Notes under the pieces: generated by a model | The model's database searches: none | What the model was told of the DNA's origin: nothing | What the model saw: only the letters and a program-made list of their open reading frames with translations | Source of the DNA: Undaria pinnatifida | Lineage: Eukaryota; Sar; Phaeophyceae; Laminariales; Alariaceae | Assembly: GCA_012845835.1 (NCBI GenBank) | Contig: JABAKD010000014.1 | Coordinates: forward strand, 3,769,710 to 3,833,709 | Direction of reading: 5' to 3' | Length of the DNA: 64,000 nt | Made by a program: the position numbers and the translations under genes | Shown here: piece after piece, positions 28,141 through 39,500 of the stretch | Layout of the letters: each line of letters starts with the position of its first letter | Position numbering within the stretch: position 1 is the first letter of the stretch

Positions 28141-31100
28141 GTGAGACGGAGAGAGGAGAGAGAGGGGGGGGGGGGGGGGGGGTGAGGTGTGTGGGGGGAG
28201 GGGAGGGGAAGTGGGAAGATATAGGAGATGGGAGAGATGGTAGAGAGGGAGAGAGGTACGCTCGTGCTATCATTCAATGCCGTTCTTCTTTTTCGTATTA
28301 TATCGCTCTGCTCCTTTCTTTTTCTGCGAGCCGGAGGGATGTCTTTCCGCCGTTCGGGGGGTGGCCAGTTATGAGGCTGTCAGGGCCCTGCCCTCGCTTG
28401 CTTTGTAGATAACGTACGACTCTGACATGTCGCTGCTGCTCTGTTAGTATCTGCCCGGGGTACTAGCCCGTAGTCCACTTATTGTCCATAAGAATATTAT
28501 AAAGCACTCCCTCCCCCCCTCCTCTATCGGAAAAACGCCTTTTCGTCAGGCGTACAAGGGATGGCGGAGTATCGTTAAGCGAAAAATCAGGGGCCCTCAA
28601 GGCAAGGTTCGAACGTACGATGTGATCACACAAGAGCATACGTCTGTCCTCGTCTTCACGTGGGATACTCAGGTGATTGGATGGTTTGTGATGTTTTTTA
28701 TGCTTCGCTGCTTAAAGACAAGTGATTTGCATGGCCGAACCGTTATATCGTTTTGACGGTATTCTCAGTAACGCATTGCGGTACAAAACATAAGAACAAT
28801 GAGGCAGAAAGGGGAGGCTTTGGTTCAGGTATTGTCGAAAAAGGAAGACATGAGGGACGAGAGTAGAGATGTTGGATTCAGGTACCCGGCCGGACATATC
28901 GCAGTGCTGTCGGTAATGCTGTGCTTTCGGTCATGTGTTGCTGTCGATAACACAGTTCTGTCGACATCGCGGTGCTGTTGGCCATGCGGTGATGTCGATG
29001 TCGCGATGCTGCCCGCCATGCGTTGCTGGTGGTAACGCGTTGCTGTCGATATCGCAGCGCTGTCGGTAACGCGGTGCTGTCGGTTTTGCGGTGATGTCGG
29101 TAACGCAGTTCTGTCGATGTCGTGGTGCTGTCGGTAACGCAGTGCTGTCGGTCTTGCGTTGATATCGGTAACGCAGCGCTGTTGATATCGCGGTGCTTTC
29201 TGTAACGCAGCTCTGTAGGTGACGTGATGGTGCTTTCGACGTTGCATTGCTGTGATGATCACCTTGCTGTTGGTGACGAGGTGCTCACGGTAACATCGGC
29301 CACCCGGTGCTGTCAATCGTGTGGTGCTGTCGGTCACGTGGTGCTGTCGTTCATTCGTTGGTGTCGATGTCGCCATGCTGTCGGTCATGCGTTGCTGCCG
29401 GCTTGGCAGTACTGTCGATAACGCGGTGCTGTCAGTCGTTCGTTGCTGTCGGTAACGCAGTGCTGTCGATATCGCGGTGCTATCGGCCATGCCTTACTGG
29501 CGGTAACGCAGTGCTGTCGGCTTCGCGGTGCTTCCAGTTATGCGTTGCTGTCGGTAACGCAGTGCTGTCCTTATCGATACCGCGGTGCTGTTGGTCATGC
29601 CTTGCTGCCTGTAACGCAGTGCTGTCGATAACGCAAGTGTTTCTGTCATGCATTGCTATATGCTTCGCATTGCTGTCGACATTGCGGTGCTGTGGTTATC
29701 GCGTTGCTGTCCGTGACGCAGTTGTGTTGAGATCACGGTGCTTTCCGTCACGCGGTGCTGCCGATAACACCGTGATTTTGATATAGTGGTGCTGTTGGTA
29801 ACGCGCAGCGCTGTCGGTCATGCGTTGCTTTCGGCGTTGCCGATATCTCGGTGCTATGGGTCATGTGCTGCTTACGGTAGCAACATGCTGTCTATATCGT
29901 GGTGCTATCGGTCATGCGTTGCTGTCGGTAACGCACTGCTGTCGGTAATGCAGTGCTGTCGATATCGCCGCGCAGTCTATGTCGCGGTGACGACGGTCAT
30001 GCGTTGCTGTCAAAAACACGGTGCTGTCGGTAACGCATATCTTAGCGCTGTCGGTCACGCGGCGCCGTCGGTCGCGCGATGGTGTCGTTTGGCTGCTGCT
30101 GCCGCTGTCTCTCCACACTCGGCCTGACTCTGCCAGACAAATTGCGGCGTTCTGATAATATAGCGCCGTGCTGTCAAAAATCGCACCATTGACCGCTCAA
30201 TGAGCCGAACTCACAGTCGACATATTTGCAATCATTTTACATACTCGCGCCGCGCTGCTGTTTCTGCTGTTCGTTTTGTTTGTTTTTTTCCGACAGACGA
30301 ACACGACGACGATATTGAAGGAGTTTTATCCGGGCCTGAACCGCCTGATGTATGGCGTCGTCGGCGGCAACTACGAGCCGGATAAGCACACGTCGGCGTT
30401 GCAGGTGAATGCGGCGGCCTGTGGAGGACGGGTGTTATGAAAAACACGTACCAGTAGAACGATCGTCACACGTGTAAGATAGGTCCAACGAACGGTATAA
30501 CCCATCCGACGATATTCATATCACCCCGGCAAATTCCACACATTAGGAGATCGATTTGCCGATGTCGGGGATCGCCCCGCGCTCTCTGGCACTCTCATGT
30601 CCTTCGCTGATAAAGCTATGGAAGGCTCTCTCCTTGCCCCACATCCCACGGAAGAAAAGTACCCTTGGCAGCTGGGAAAACGCCTCCATGTCAATCGGGA
30701 CCCTCTCATAGAGTAGGGGAACCATAGCCCCCCCTTAAGAAACAAACGATGACAGTGGGTACCTTGATTTAAGAGCGCCCCGTGACAAGCCAAAACGTTC
30801 GCTCTTAACTACAAAGCGCCCTTATCTGTAGTGGGAAATATATTGCTGTTAGTGTGGCAGGATATGCCAAGTTGGCCGCGTTTGACTCCCGAAAGCTCTT
30901 GACTCGTGTGCTCTTAAATCGGGGGGTACCCATTGTTTGAATATCAAAAAAAAAAAAACTTTTGCACGTCGTGTTTTGTTGTGTCGTTTGTGCATGCACC
31001 TTGTACCCACGCGTGTATTTTTTATTGTGACGCATGGTGTATTGTGTACCAGGTATTACCTTGTGACGCATGCTTTACGGTACGGGTGCTCCTCATCGAA

Positions 31101-32569
31101 TCCTTTTAGCACCGCAGCCCCGATATGGGGTTAAAACACTTGGAGTTAGACTAGGATAATGTTAGGAGTTGAAAATGGGTTAACTCCTATACAACTGAAA
31201 CCCTTTTTTTGGGAACAAAAGTACTTGACTTTAGTGTAAGGAGGGATTTTGGGGTGCTAAAGGGGTTAAGGAGCTCGACAGCAACCAAAAATTGACTTTA
31301 GGAAGAATGGGTTAACAGTGCAATCCAATGGACGATCCCATGGCCCATGCATGATCCGGCCAGCGGGTCGGGCCAGGTTTTTTTCAAAACGTGGCGGATC
31401 GAGTCGGGTCGGGGTCAGTAGGTGATCGAAATGTCATGGGTCAGTTCGGGTCGGGTCAGGAGGTGTTAAAGTCTGACGGGTCGGGTCAGGTCACCCTGTT
31501 CCGATCCGACCCGCGAGAAGTGGTCCGTCCCGTCAAAATAATCCCGTCAGAGTAATATTTTGACCAAAAATTGCTACCCCTATCTTATTCTTGTTTCGTC
31601 TAAGTGTGCACCTCATTACTTGTTCGTTTTTTTCTACGTCAGGCCGCCGCCTGCGAGCTAGAGGAAGAAGCCCACTTGCATGAGGGCACCTGGCATCCCC
31701 TGATGAAGAACGGGGAGACGGTGGCTGGAGCGGGCAAATACTCGACGCAGATCTTCCACCCTTACCTGGTAGTGGATCCCGTTGTGAAGGGGGAGCCGAG
31801 AGCGCTGGACGACGGGGAGTTCATTGAGTACATCCGAGGCGTTTCTCTGGAAGAGGTGAGGGAGCGTTTTGAATGTTTTCTTCTTCGATCGATTGAATTT
31901 GAAGTGTTTAAAGGTGTACGTGGTATACCGAGTACGTGAAAAATGCTTCAAATGTATAAAAATGCTTTTCATGTATACCGAATGTACGCTGTTGTAAAAT
32001 GTATGCCGAGTATATGAAACAGTTCTTGTGTTGACTGCAGTATGCCGCAAGTAGTATCTCGTTTTGGGGAGATTTTCTAGGTGGAGTTAGTGTAAGATTT
32101 TTTTTTTGTGAAGGTTGACAGCTTTTTGTTTTCAAAATTTTCTTGAAAGGTGTGAAGTCCATGTGCTGGTTATGCAGAGTAGCGCGTCGGACGTTCACTG
32201 TCTTTCTTGGGCAGGGCTGCACTGGTTGTTTTTGTTGGCTGTTGGAGGTGGTGTTGGGGTTGGTGATGGCGTCATGGGTGGTGGTGGTGGGGTGGCGCTA
32301 TTGTTGCTGCTGGTAGTGGTGATGGTGAAGATGGTGGTTATGATTGGATTCGCCCGACGTAGCCGCAGCACTGACCCAGTTAACGCTTGCCTCTTATTGC
32401 CACGTCTCGGCCGCGACTCCCTCACACCGTACCCGTAACGTCTCCCCTCCTTTCTCGTGACTGACCAAAGGTGCGCGCGATGATCGTCGCGGGGGACATG
32501 AGCGTCACTTCTGGCTATGCGACCCTCATGGCCATCGAAAAGCTCAGGGAGCTAGGGCACATTATGTAA
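28000..32569 (+). CDS. Nudix hydrolase-family protein, 5' end missing
   Basis: Exons 28000-28140, 30297-30404, 31643-31855 and 32471-32569 are all phase 0-0 and join to 186 residues. The core reads ILKEFYPGLNRLMYGVVGGN, YEPDKHTSALQ, then ACELEEEAHLHEGTWHP, IFHPYLVVDPV, DDGEFIEYIRGVSLEEV and a closing MAIEKLRELGHIM. This is the order of an ADP-sugar/ADP-ribose pyrophosphatase-type Nudix fold. The Nudix box is the AxxELxEEAHL variant: Glu residues that bind the metal are kept, but the usual Arg of REUxEE is Cys and the G-x5-E start is altered. Enzymes of this fold cleave nucleoside diphosphates linked to another moiety; the substrate here is unknown. The N-terminal beta-strand region that should precede ILKEF is short, so an exon may be missing between 28140 and 30297 or the N-terminus is divergent. 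No start codon is assigned. Confidence 0.75.
28141..28890 (+). other. First Nudix intron, 5' part
   Basis: G-rich run at 28157-28240, then ordinary sequence. No exon with matching phase found here, though one is expected if the N-terminal strands are encoded separately. Confidence 0.4.
28895..30110. repeat. 17-bp minisatellite, about 70 units
   Basis: Units such as GTGCTGTCGGTAACGCA, GTGCTGTCGATATCGCG and GTTGCTGTCGGTCATGC follow each other with a 17-bp period over 1.2 kb. Because 17 is not a multiple of three, the frames on both strands cycle through the same 17-residue pattern and stay open; none is likely a gene. Lies in the first intron of the Nudix gene. Confidence 0.95.
30297..30404 (+). 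CDS. Nudix gene exon with GGNYEP
   Basis: Acceptor TTCCGACAG, donor GTGAAT (30405). 36 codons, ILKEFYPGLNRLMYGVVGGN then YEPDKHTSALQ, the strand and loop leading into the Nudix helix. Confidence 0.8.
31180..31269. mobile_element. TTAA MITE, copy 4
   Basis: TTAA on both sides; CTCCTATACAACTGAAACCC at left, GGTGCTAAAGGGG at right. In the Nudix gene's second intron. The 70 bp before it (31110-31180) resemble 41150-41230. Confidence 0.75.
31365..31535. repeat. GGGTCGGG inverted-repeat element, copy 3
   Basis: Repeated CGGGTCGGGTCAGG and CCGATCCGACCCGCGAGA motifs as in the copies at 106 and 2558, in opposite orientation. Confidence 0.5.
31643..31855 (+). CDS. Nudix gene exon with Nudix helix
   Basis: Acceptor CTACGTCAG, donor GTGAGG (31856). 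71 codons starting AAACELEEEAHLHEGTW, the metal-binding helix, then the C-terminal half of the fold. Confidence 0.85.
32471..32569 (+). CDS. Nudix gene last exon and stop
   Basis: Acceptor ACCAAAG; encodes VRAMIVAGDMSVTSGYATLM and AIEKLRELGHIM, then TAA. The C-terminal helix is the expected end of this family. Confidence 0.85.
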   Translation: MRAMIVAGDMSVTSGYATLMAIEKLRELGHIM

Positions 32570-32609
32570 TGGATATTTGAACGCCTTTTCGGGCGTTCGG
32601 TTGGCACTG

Positions 32610-32790
32610 TACAGTGCGGTTGATACCGTGCAGTGCTGCTGGTACCCTACCGTGTACGGTTAATACCGCACAGTGCACGGCTAGTACCGTACCGTGTACG
32701 GCTAGTGCCGTACAGTGCATGGTCAATGAGGTACAGTACGGCTAGTACCGTACGGCAGTACGGCTGGTATCATACAGTGCGGTCCGTTTT
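32610..32790. repeat. GTACCGTACAGTGCGGCTA minisatellite
   Basis: About ten irregular units of 16-20 bp (GGCTAGTACCGTACAGTGC and variants) right after the Nudix stop codon. Confidence 0.75.
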
Positions 32791-34839
32791 TTTTTATTTT
32801 TTTCCAATCATCCGGGTGTTGCAGGCCGGACCGGCGTATTGGCGCTATGTTGCTTCAACCCCCCCCCCCCCACCCCCATTCCCCTCTCTCATCTCAGCCC
32901 CCCAGTTAACCGTGTGTGTCATGACACTTTGGCGGCACTGTAGGCAAGGCCGTTTGTTGTTTTTCCGTGTTTTGGGGCGTCGAACTCGAAGTGGCAGCGC
33001 TGCGATTTTAGGGCGTGTCTTTACAGAATGTAGGAACTGGGCGGGAGGAGGAGCGGGAGGGGGTTTATTTGCTATCGATGATACCCTACACGTCTACACG
33101 TACGACGCGTGTGGTGCTGCTGGTTTAGTCTGGAGCCGATTAGGTAGGGGCTGGAAGGGCTTGGAGGAGGAGGGTGGAATTTGGTGGTCTCGCTCATCTT
33201 TCTGGCCTGGGACACTTCGGTATAGTGGTTGTTGTTTTGCTTTTTCCTCATTCTGTTGCTTTATCTTTTGGTGGTTGTGGGTGAATTGTTTTTTTGGCCG
33301 TGAAGGATTTAGTCGGCTGTCTGTATTTGTATCTTCTGGCGGGAGAACGTGACATGCCTCACTTTCTATCCGTCATTTCGGGTGAGGCTTGGGGGGGGGG
33401 GCGGGCAGGCGGGAAAGGTGTTCCGGATTACTTGTGATGCTACGATTTTGTGCTTTTTTTACTGTGACGGGGCACTATGTTGAGGCGTGTTGCTTTCGCT
33501 GTCCGTGCTTGAAGCGTGTCTTGCGTTGTGTTTATTTGTCTTCTGGTTCCGGTGCCGTTTCGTTGAATGCGTTACTGGGTGGGTGGGCCGGCCACTGTGG
33601 GTTTTAACAAGAAATGAGGCCCTAATCGGACGGGTGTGTTGCGCAGAACACCCGTTTTGCCTTGGGGTGGGGCTGATGGCACGGGTTGCGTCAAACATCT
33701 GTTCATTTGGGGGGGGGGGGGTATAAAATGAGGAAAACCCCCCGGTACAACAGTTTTGCAGGTGACCCGAGGCTCTTGTAGTTGTTGCTGGACGAATGAA
33801 GTGTACAGCAGTACAGCAGCAGCACGCCGGTGTCAGCATAACTTGCGATACGCAAAGTACCGTTGTGCTATACGAGGACGGGGCTCTGGCGCGAGCTATG
33901 GACTACGGCGGTTAAAAATAATGTCATCGCCATAGGGCTGCTGGTATGGGGTTTCCAGTTGAGTAGGGCTACGCGGGAGAGATCCGGGGAGGGGGGATGT
34001 GAGTACTCTGGCAAATCACGATGTCTTGTATTTGCATGTTGTACGAATTGATATATTGATGGGTACGCACGGTTAGCAGTATGTAAAGTTCAGAGGAGGG
34101 ATGGGTGACACGCTTCCCTTCCATCACTCAACGATATGCCTTGCGATTGATTAGCTGTCAGAATCGAGGGTGTGCGCCGCCCACACACTTTTTCCACCGG
34201 CCGTGAAGCCTAGCAAGGGTATCACACATGATCATACCCACCCCCTGGGATAAATTGCCGAGCTTACTTTCTCCGTGAAACACACACAACGCTACCTCTT
34301 TCAAAATTATCTTGTCGCGACCTGTCCATAGACATCGCTCGTACGTTTGTATCCTCTCCCCGTGGTCGAGAAAATCGGCTTTTGGAATTTCGTCCGAGGG
34401 GTGTGTTGTCGTGCTTATTATACTGCACGCTTACGGCAGACAGTGCGGGCCGTTAAGCCTAGAGAGAAAGGCTTTACGCTTCTGGCAGGCAGTGCTGGTG
34501 GGATTAGCTTTGTCACTCGAGTCTATGACTGTAGGCCGCGGCCGAACCGCCTGTCTTCACCTCTATTACGTTTTCCTAAATATTGTACGTATCGATTTTT
34601 TGGCGTAAGGTACGCATTGATTGCCCCGGGAGAACCGGGTATTTATTAGCTGGTATTTATCCTGTGCATCATCGTTTTTTATTATTGTACGCAGCGATTC
34701 TTGGCACTAGTTATTGATTTCCTCTCGGGAGAGCCAGCGATTCATCGTTTTTTTTTGTGTCGTTGTCCCGTTTACACATAAGAACGAGATGCTGAGGCTT
34801 GTACGCACTATTTTATAACTAATTTTCAAGGACGTCAGC
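32791..34839. other. No gene recognised between Nudix and TOG genes
   Basis: G/T-rich stretches and long frames without family signatures. 33590-33730 includes a G-run. I see no RNA gene. The two flanking genes converge on this stretch, so it holds both 3' ends. Confidence 0.4.
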
Positions 34840-35079
34840 CGTGACTTTGACGAATTTCAGGTCAATGCTCATCTTTGCAAGCTGCGTTGTTGGTACTCGT
34901 AATTTGTCTGCACTACGTGCTGCATCGAAAGAGCCAGCGATTCCATCCGATTTGTTGTTGTTAATGGATAAACAAGAGCGACACCGTGCGGCACATCCGA
35001 TTTATCATTGTGTGTAGTATTGGAATGGGATCTTGAGGCGCGAGCGAAATGTGGAGAATCTTAGGCCTTTGACCGCAAA

Positions 35080-35810
35080 TACGAGGCTCCGCAGATCTTT
35101 CTGCCCTACAAAGCAACCACGCCCTCCAGGCGAATGGTGGGCTGCGGCTGCTTGTTGTGTCATGCGTTGCGGATGAAGTCTACGTATTGCGGATTTGACG
35201 AGGAATTCTCCAGCTCGTGATGCAGCTTTCAACGGCCTTGCGGACGCACAGAATATGCTGACATGCGTTACGGGGTGCAGTCTCGAAAATTGGTGAGGAA
35301 TTCTCCCCTTTTTTTTTCATCTGCCTCCCAAATGTTAGACGGACGAACGCGCAGAATGTGCTGACATGCGTGCCAGGCACAGTCTACGTAGGGTTGACCA
35401 GGGGTTCTTCATAATGCTCTTTACCGCTACATTTGCGGATGATCTCGCAGAAGGTACTGACATGCGTGGTGGACGAAGTCTCCGAATTGACAAAGGAAAC
35501 TCCATATTATCGTGATGCGGCTCTCAGCCTACCTATGGTCAAAAAACCACCTACGTAAAATCCGGGGGATAAACCCAGGATGTCCCATGGCGACCACAAC
35601 CCGCTATATACGCGAACACGGAGGGTCGGAATGTGCTGACAAGCATGACAGGCGTAGTCTACTTGATACGGGGTTGTCGTTCAGGGATTTATCCGTTTTG
35701 TTATGCGCCTTTCTGCGGTTACATACGTGGATGAACGGGCAGTGTGCTGACATGAGTGATGGGTGCAGTCTATTCATACGTTTATATGAGTGTTGTTGAC
35801 GAGGGATGGT
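35080..35810 (+). repeat. Degenerate tandem repeat of about 110-120 bp
   Basis: Six or so blocks marked by GTGCTGACATGCGT or close variants, each followed by a GCAGTCT/GTAGTCT element, at about 35250, 35360, 35455, 35635 and 35750. Divergent, so old. Confidence 0.6.
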
Positions 35811-36273
35811 GGTGTGGCAGCACGACGGAGGGTGTGTGTATGATGCGTGTTTCAGACCCAGATTGTCCCAGTCAAACTCATCCGCCAACTTGTCGATTAG
35901 AACGTAAAGTGGTACGGCAGAGAAACGGAGCGTGCGCGTATGGTGCGCGTTTCAGAAGCTTCTTTTCGCAGTTAACCGCGTCGACGAATTATCGTCCTCG
36001 TCGTAGTACAACCTAAACAATTACAATGCAGTACTGGGGAACAGCACGCCGACGCATATCATAGGCACTGTTTCACAATGAGATTATTAAATCATGGATT
36101 GGGACATGAAGTTAGCCACGCAGTCGTGTGCACGCGGCTTACGCTGCACGTACCAAAGGGAAAATGATTGATAAATAAATCCCTTTCACAACCGTCACCG
36201 TTCGTCACCTTCCCCCCCACCCCGGATACACGCACAACCCGCCGCCCCCTCCCGAAACACACAACCGTCGGTG

Positions 36274-36559
36274 CTATCGGCTTCGACTCGCGTCGCTTAA
36301 CGCAGCAGCCCCGTAGTCATCGCTGCTGACGGTCGAAGTGGACCGGGGGTACGGACGGCTTCTTCTAACACTAGCCCCCCCGGCTGCCTTCCGCACATTA
36401 CTAAGGACGCTGTTACTATTATCGCAGCTGGTACTAACAGCTGTCCTGGAAAAGGCGGGGTCGAGCGCGACTTCTACCGCCCTTAAGAGTGACAGCCCTG
36501 CGTCTCGCACACTGGGGTGGTTTTCCCGGACTAAAGAGAGCGCCGCCGGCCGAATGTAC
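36274..36559 (-). CDS. TOGARAM: TOG gene last exon and stop
   Basis: Acceptor GTTGCGGTAG; completes a Lys codon, then YIRPAALSLVRENHPSVRDA, GLSLLRAVEVALDP, and a Ser/Arg-rich tail ending SDASRSR, stop TAG (36276-36274). Confidence 0.85.
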
Positions 36560-39500
36560 CTACCGCAACGTGTTGTGTTTCGCGGTAGCAAGCGGTAAGG
36601 GCGAGCGCGGGGGGGTAGGGAGGGGGGGGTGGCAGGCGGGAGGGCGGTGGGGTAGGGAGGGGAGAGTGAGGAGTAAGTATGAGGAGGGGGGGAGAAGGGG
36701 GGGGGGGGGTACCGCATGCGCCAGGCGAGGAGGTGTTCATAGATATCTGACGCGGGATATCGAAAGAGAATCGGATTCGATACGATGTCAATAAACGAAA
36801 AATTGAATCGACATGCGATGAGTTCGATACTCGATATGCCGAAACAAGTCGCTCAGTATCATCAGTCTTGAAAAATACGAGGATGCCGGGGCGTCGAGAG
36901 CAAACCGCGTTCGATGTATCAAAAGTCCGACAATCCGATATTCGATATATGGTATTTTTTTACGCGGCATCAGGCTTCCAACACTAACGCAAGTACATCT
37001 TACACTGACATTCACTTTGGCAACAGGGAAATGTCGCAACTTTCTATACAATAAGCAACACCTAGTGCACGTACACTCGGCGGGTATGCAACTCGCTTTG
37101 GCAACAAAAATATCACAATGTTCGTAACGACACCATCACTTTAGCAACAAGAATTTCACATTTTCGATAGACATCTGGCAGATACGTTACTCCTCGAAAT
37201 GCGGTGCAACCTGAGACAATGTGGTGGAACCTAAACCAATGATCCTCAAACACATGTAGAGAACACGTTAGCGGAGTAAATTCCGGCAACACCCAACACT
37301 ACTGTAACAACTGCATGCCAGGTACTCTACATATGCATTGAACTCACTTTGGCAAGAGGGTCGGTTTCACGCGTCCCACGACCGGCGTGAGGTCCCGCAG
37401 CAGGGCCAACATGGGCACCTGACCGCGAAAGCGAGAAGCGGGGGCTGTAGACGTCAGGGTACATCCTGGGTACATCCTCGGGTTTCACATGCGTGGATTG
37501 AAATGGATCCTGGACAGATATGGATCTTGCGGCGGGTATGGTGTAGACGGATTGACCACTCAACTCAGGGCCAGTACCGCTGTAATGCACGGACTAGGTA
37601 GTCATCTACGTGGCACATTCATCGGAGAGACGTAATTATAAGGCGAGACTCATAGAACGGAATAGGTGAACGTATTTTATATTTTTACGCCCCACACTTC
37701 AGGAGCTCCAGATACCCCACCCAAAAACTGACGTTCGTAAAACAAAAGAAGCAAACCGATTAACAGTCCCGTGGCCTCGTAGGTATACAAACGTTATGGA
37801 GTGCCCTCCGTAGACGGGTAGTTTATAGATTGGACATGAAACCGTGTCATGGCTGGGGTGAAAAGCGGTGATAGAAGATGTCACAGTAGTCACGTCAAGG
37901 CCATCATAAATGGGCGAAATATAGGTGACGGTGATGGTCCAGGCAGGAAACCCCTCATCGTTCTCCGCTCTGCTTCATCTACCATGCTCTGCTCTGCCTG
38001 TCTTTCAGCGTTCTTTTTAAGGGTACCAACGTAAGCCTTTGCGTCTAGACAGCGATACCTTTACATAAACGGTTTTATTCCACAACAACATTGGCCACAG
38101 TGCGTTAGTTGTTGGAGCCACGTCAATCAGAAATGTTGTGGCATAATGTGCAAGCCCTATCGTAGCACGCGCTATTGGGCAGCATACGCCCCCGGCGACA
38201 AATAATTGGTATACCGCCCCCCACTCAAGGATGCCGCTATTCTAGGAGATAGATGGAGGCCACAGACGGCTTCATAGGAAGGGGATAGGATAAGCAAACA
38301 GTTTTCAGGTAATATATGGGAAAATAGTAATGAGCGCCCAAATCTTGGAGGTGTATCTATAAGGAGTAGGAACGGTGCTCCGTCTCGAAAGGGATGCGCG
38401 GCCAATGGTCAAATGACTAAGGCAAGCAACAAATGAGTGCGCCCTCCCCCCCCCCCCCACCCCCACCCCCACCCTTACCCCCACCCCCACCCAGGGATTG
38501 CCTACAGTGTATACCTTGAGGCGGGCGTTGCCGTACTGGGCTAGAGAGGCGACAGGCTGCACCATCAGACAGGGGTCGACAGCCTGGCACAAAGCGTCCA
38601 AAGCTTCCTCCGCCAAGGCCACGCGCTGGCGCGAATCACAAGCATACGTAACGACAGCGTTAAACCATTTGACGTGCACTGAAGTTAAGATTTTGATCGA
38701 TATGCAAGAACGGGGTGAGAGACATTGAGGTTCGTTTTTAGACGACTTTGATAATTGTGCATAACCTATTTGGTTGTCGTACATTCACGTTCTTATCGTA
38801 AGTTGCCTTTGTTTTATTTTTTTTCGTGGTTTATAGAAACCAACCAGCGACGTGCGCCCGTTCAGTTCGGGGGGGAAGACACACACAAAACGGAGAAGAG
38901 CAAAAAACCATCGGCGCCCATCTTCTGCGTGGGAAGGGGGGCGGTGAGGGGATGACGTGTATTTAGACACAATAGTGCACGCGAACTATACACCGCGAAA
39001 GGCTTCTGATGTCGGCTTTTTAGGGGTATGACGGAAGCTCATTTTCGAAAAAAATGCCCGTGACGGATGCTTGCTGTAGTAACCGGTACTACCTGGTAGG
39101 TCTTTGGCAGCCAGTCGCCCCAGTGGCGTATCAGGTTATTGTCGAGCCTGGTATAGGTCAGTTTCGTGAGTTCGAGTCCCCCCAGGTGCATGCTCGTATA
39201 AAATTCGTAGGGATTTTTTCTTGTGCGCAAATTGACTTGCGGAAAGCGCGAGAGCGCGAGTTAGCAAAACACTCGATGAAAACTCGACGAGCAGTGGGAT
39301 TGCTGAACCCTGTGCGCGATAAGGTTCGAAGACAAGAAGCGGGGGGGAGAAAGGACGACACCTGTTACCACGGCTTGTCCAGAAGCTGAAAAAACAGAGT
39401 TTTCTGAAAAATGGGAACGGAGCCTAAAATGAGAACGGACGGTTTTTTTCAGAAAGCAAACTAATTATGTACAACTCAAAAAAAAAAAATGACAGTCCTG

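Noticed and set aside
28825..30127. Open frames of 159 and 221 residues with VTDSTALST / LSITRCCQS repeats
   Set aside because: By-product of a 17-bp minisatellite; all frames look alike.
32633..33352. 239-residue frame beginning MLLVPYRVRL
   Set aside because: First third is a minisatellite; the rest has no domain and no splice or conservation support.
39090..39200. Possible tRNA on the plus strand (GTGAGTTCGAGTCCCCCC, with TACCTGG/CCAGGTG ends that could pair)
   Set aside because: T stem does not pair and no normal anticodon arm is found; a 7-bp TATCAGG/CCTGGTA hairpin lies between, so it may be repeat-derived.
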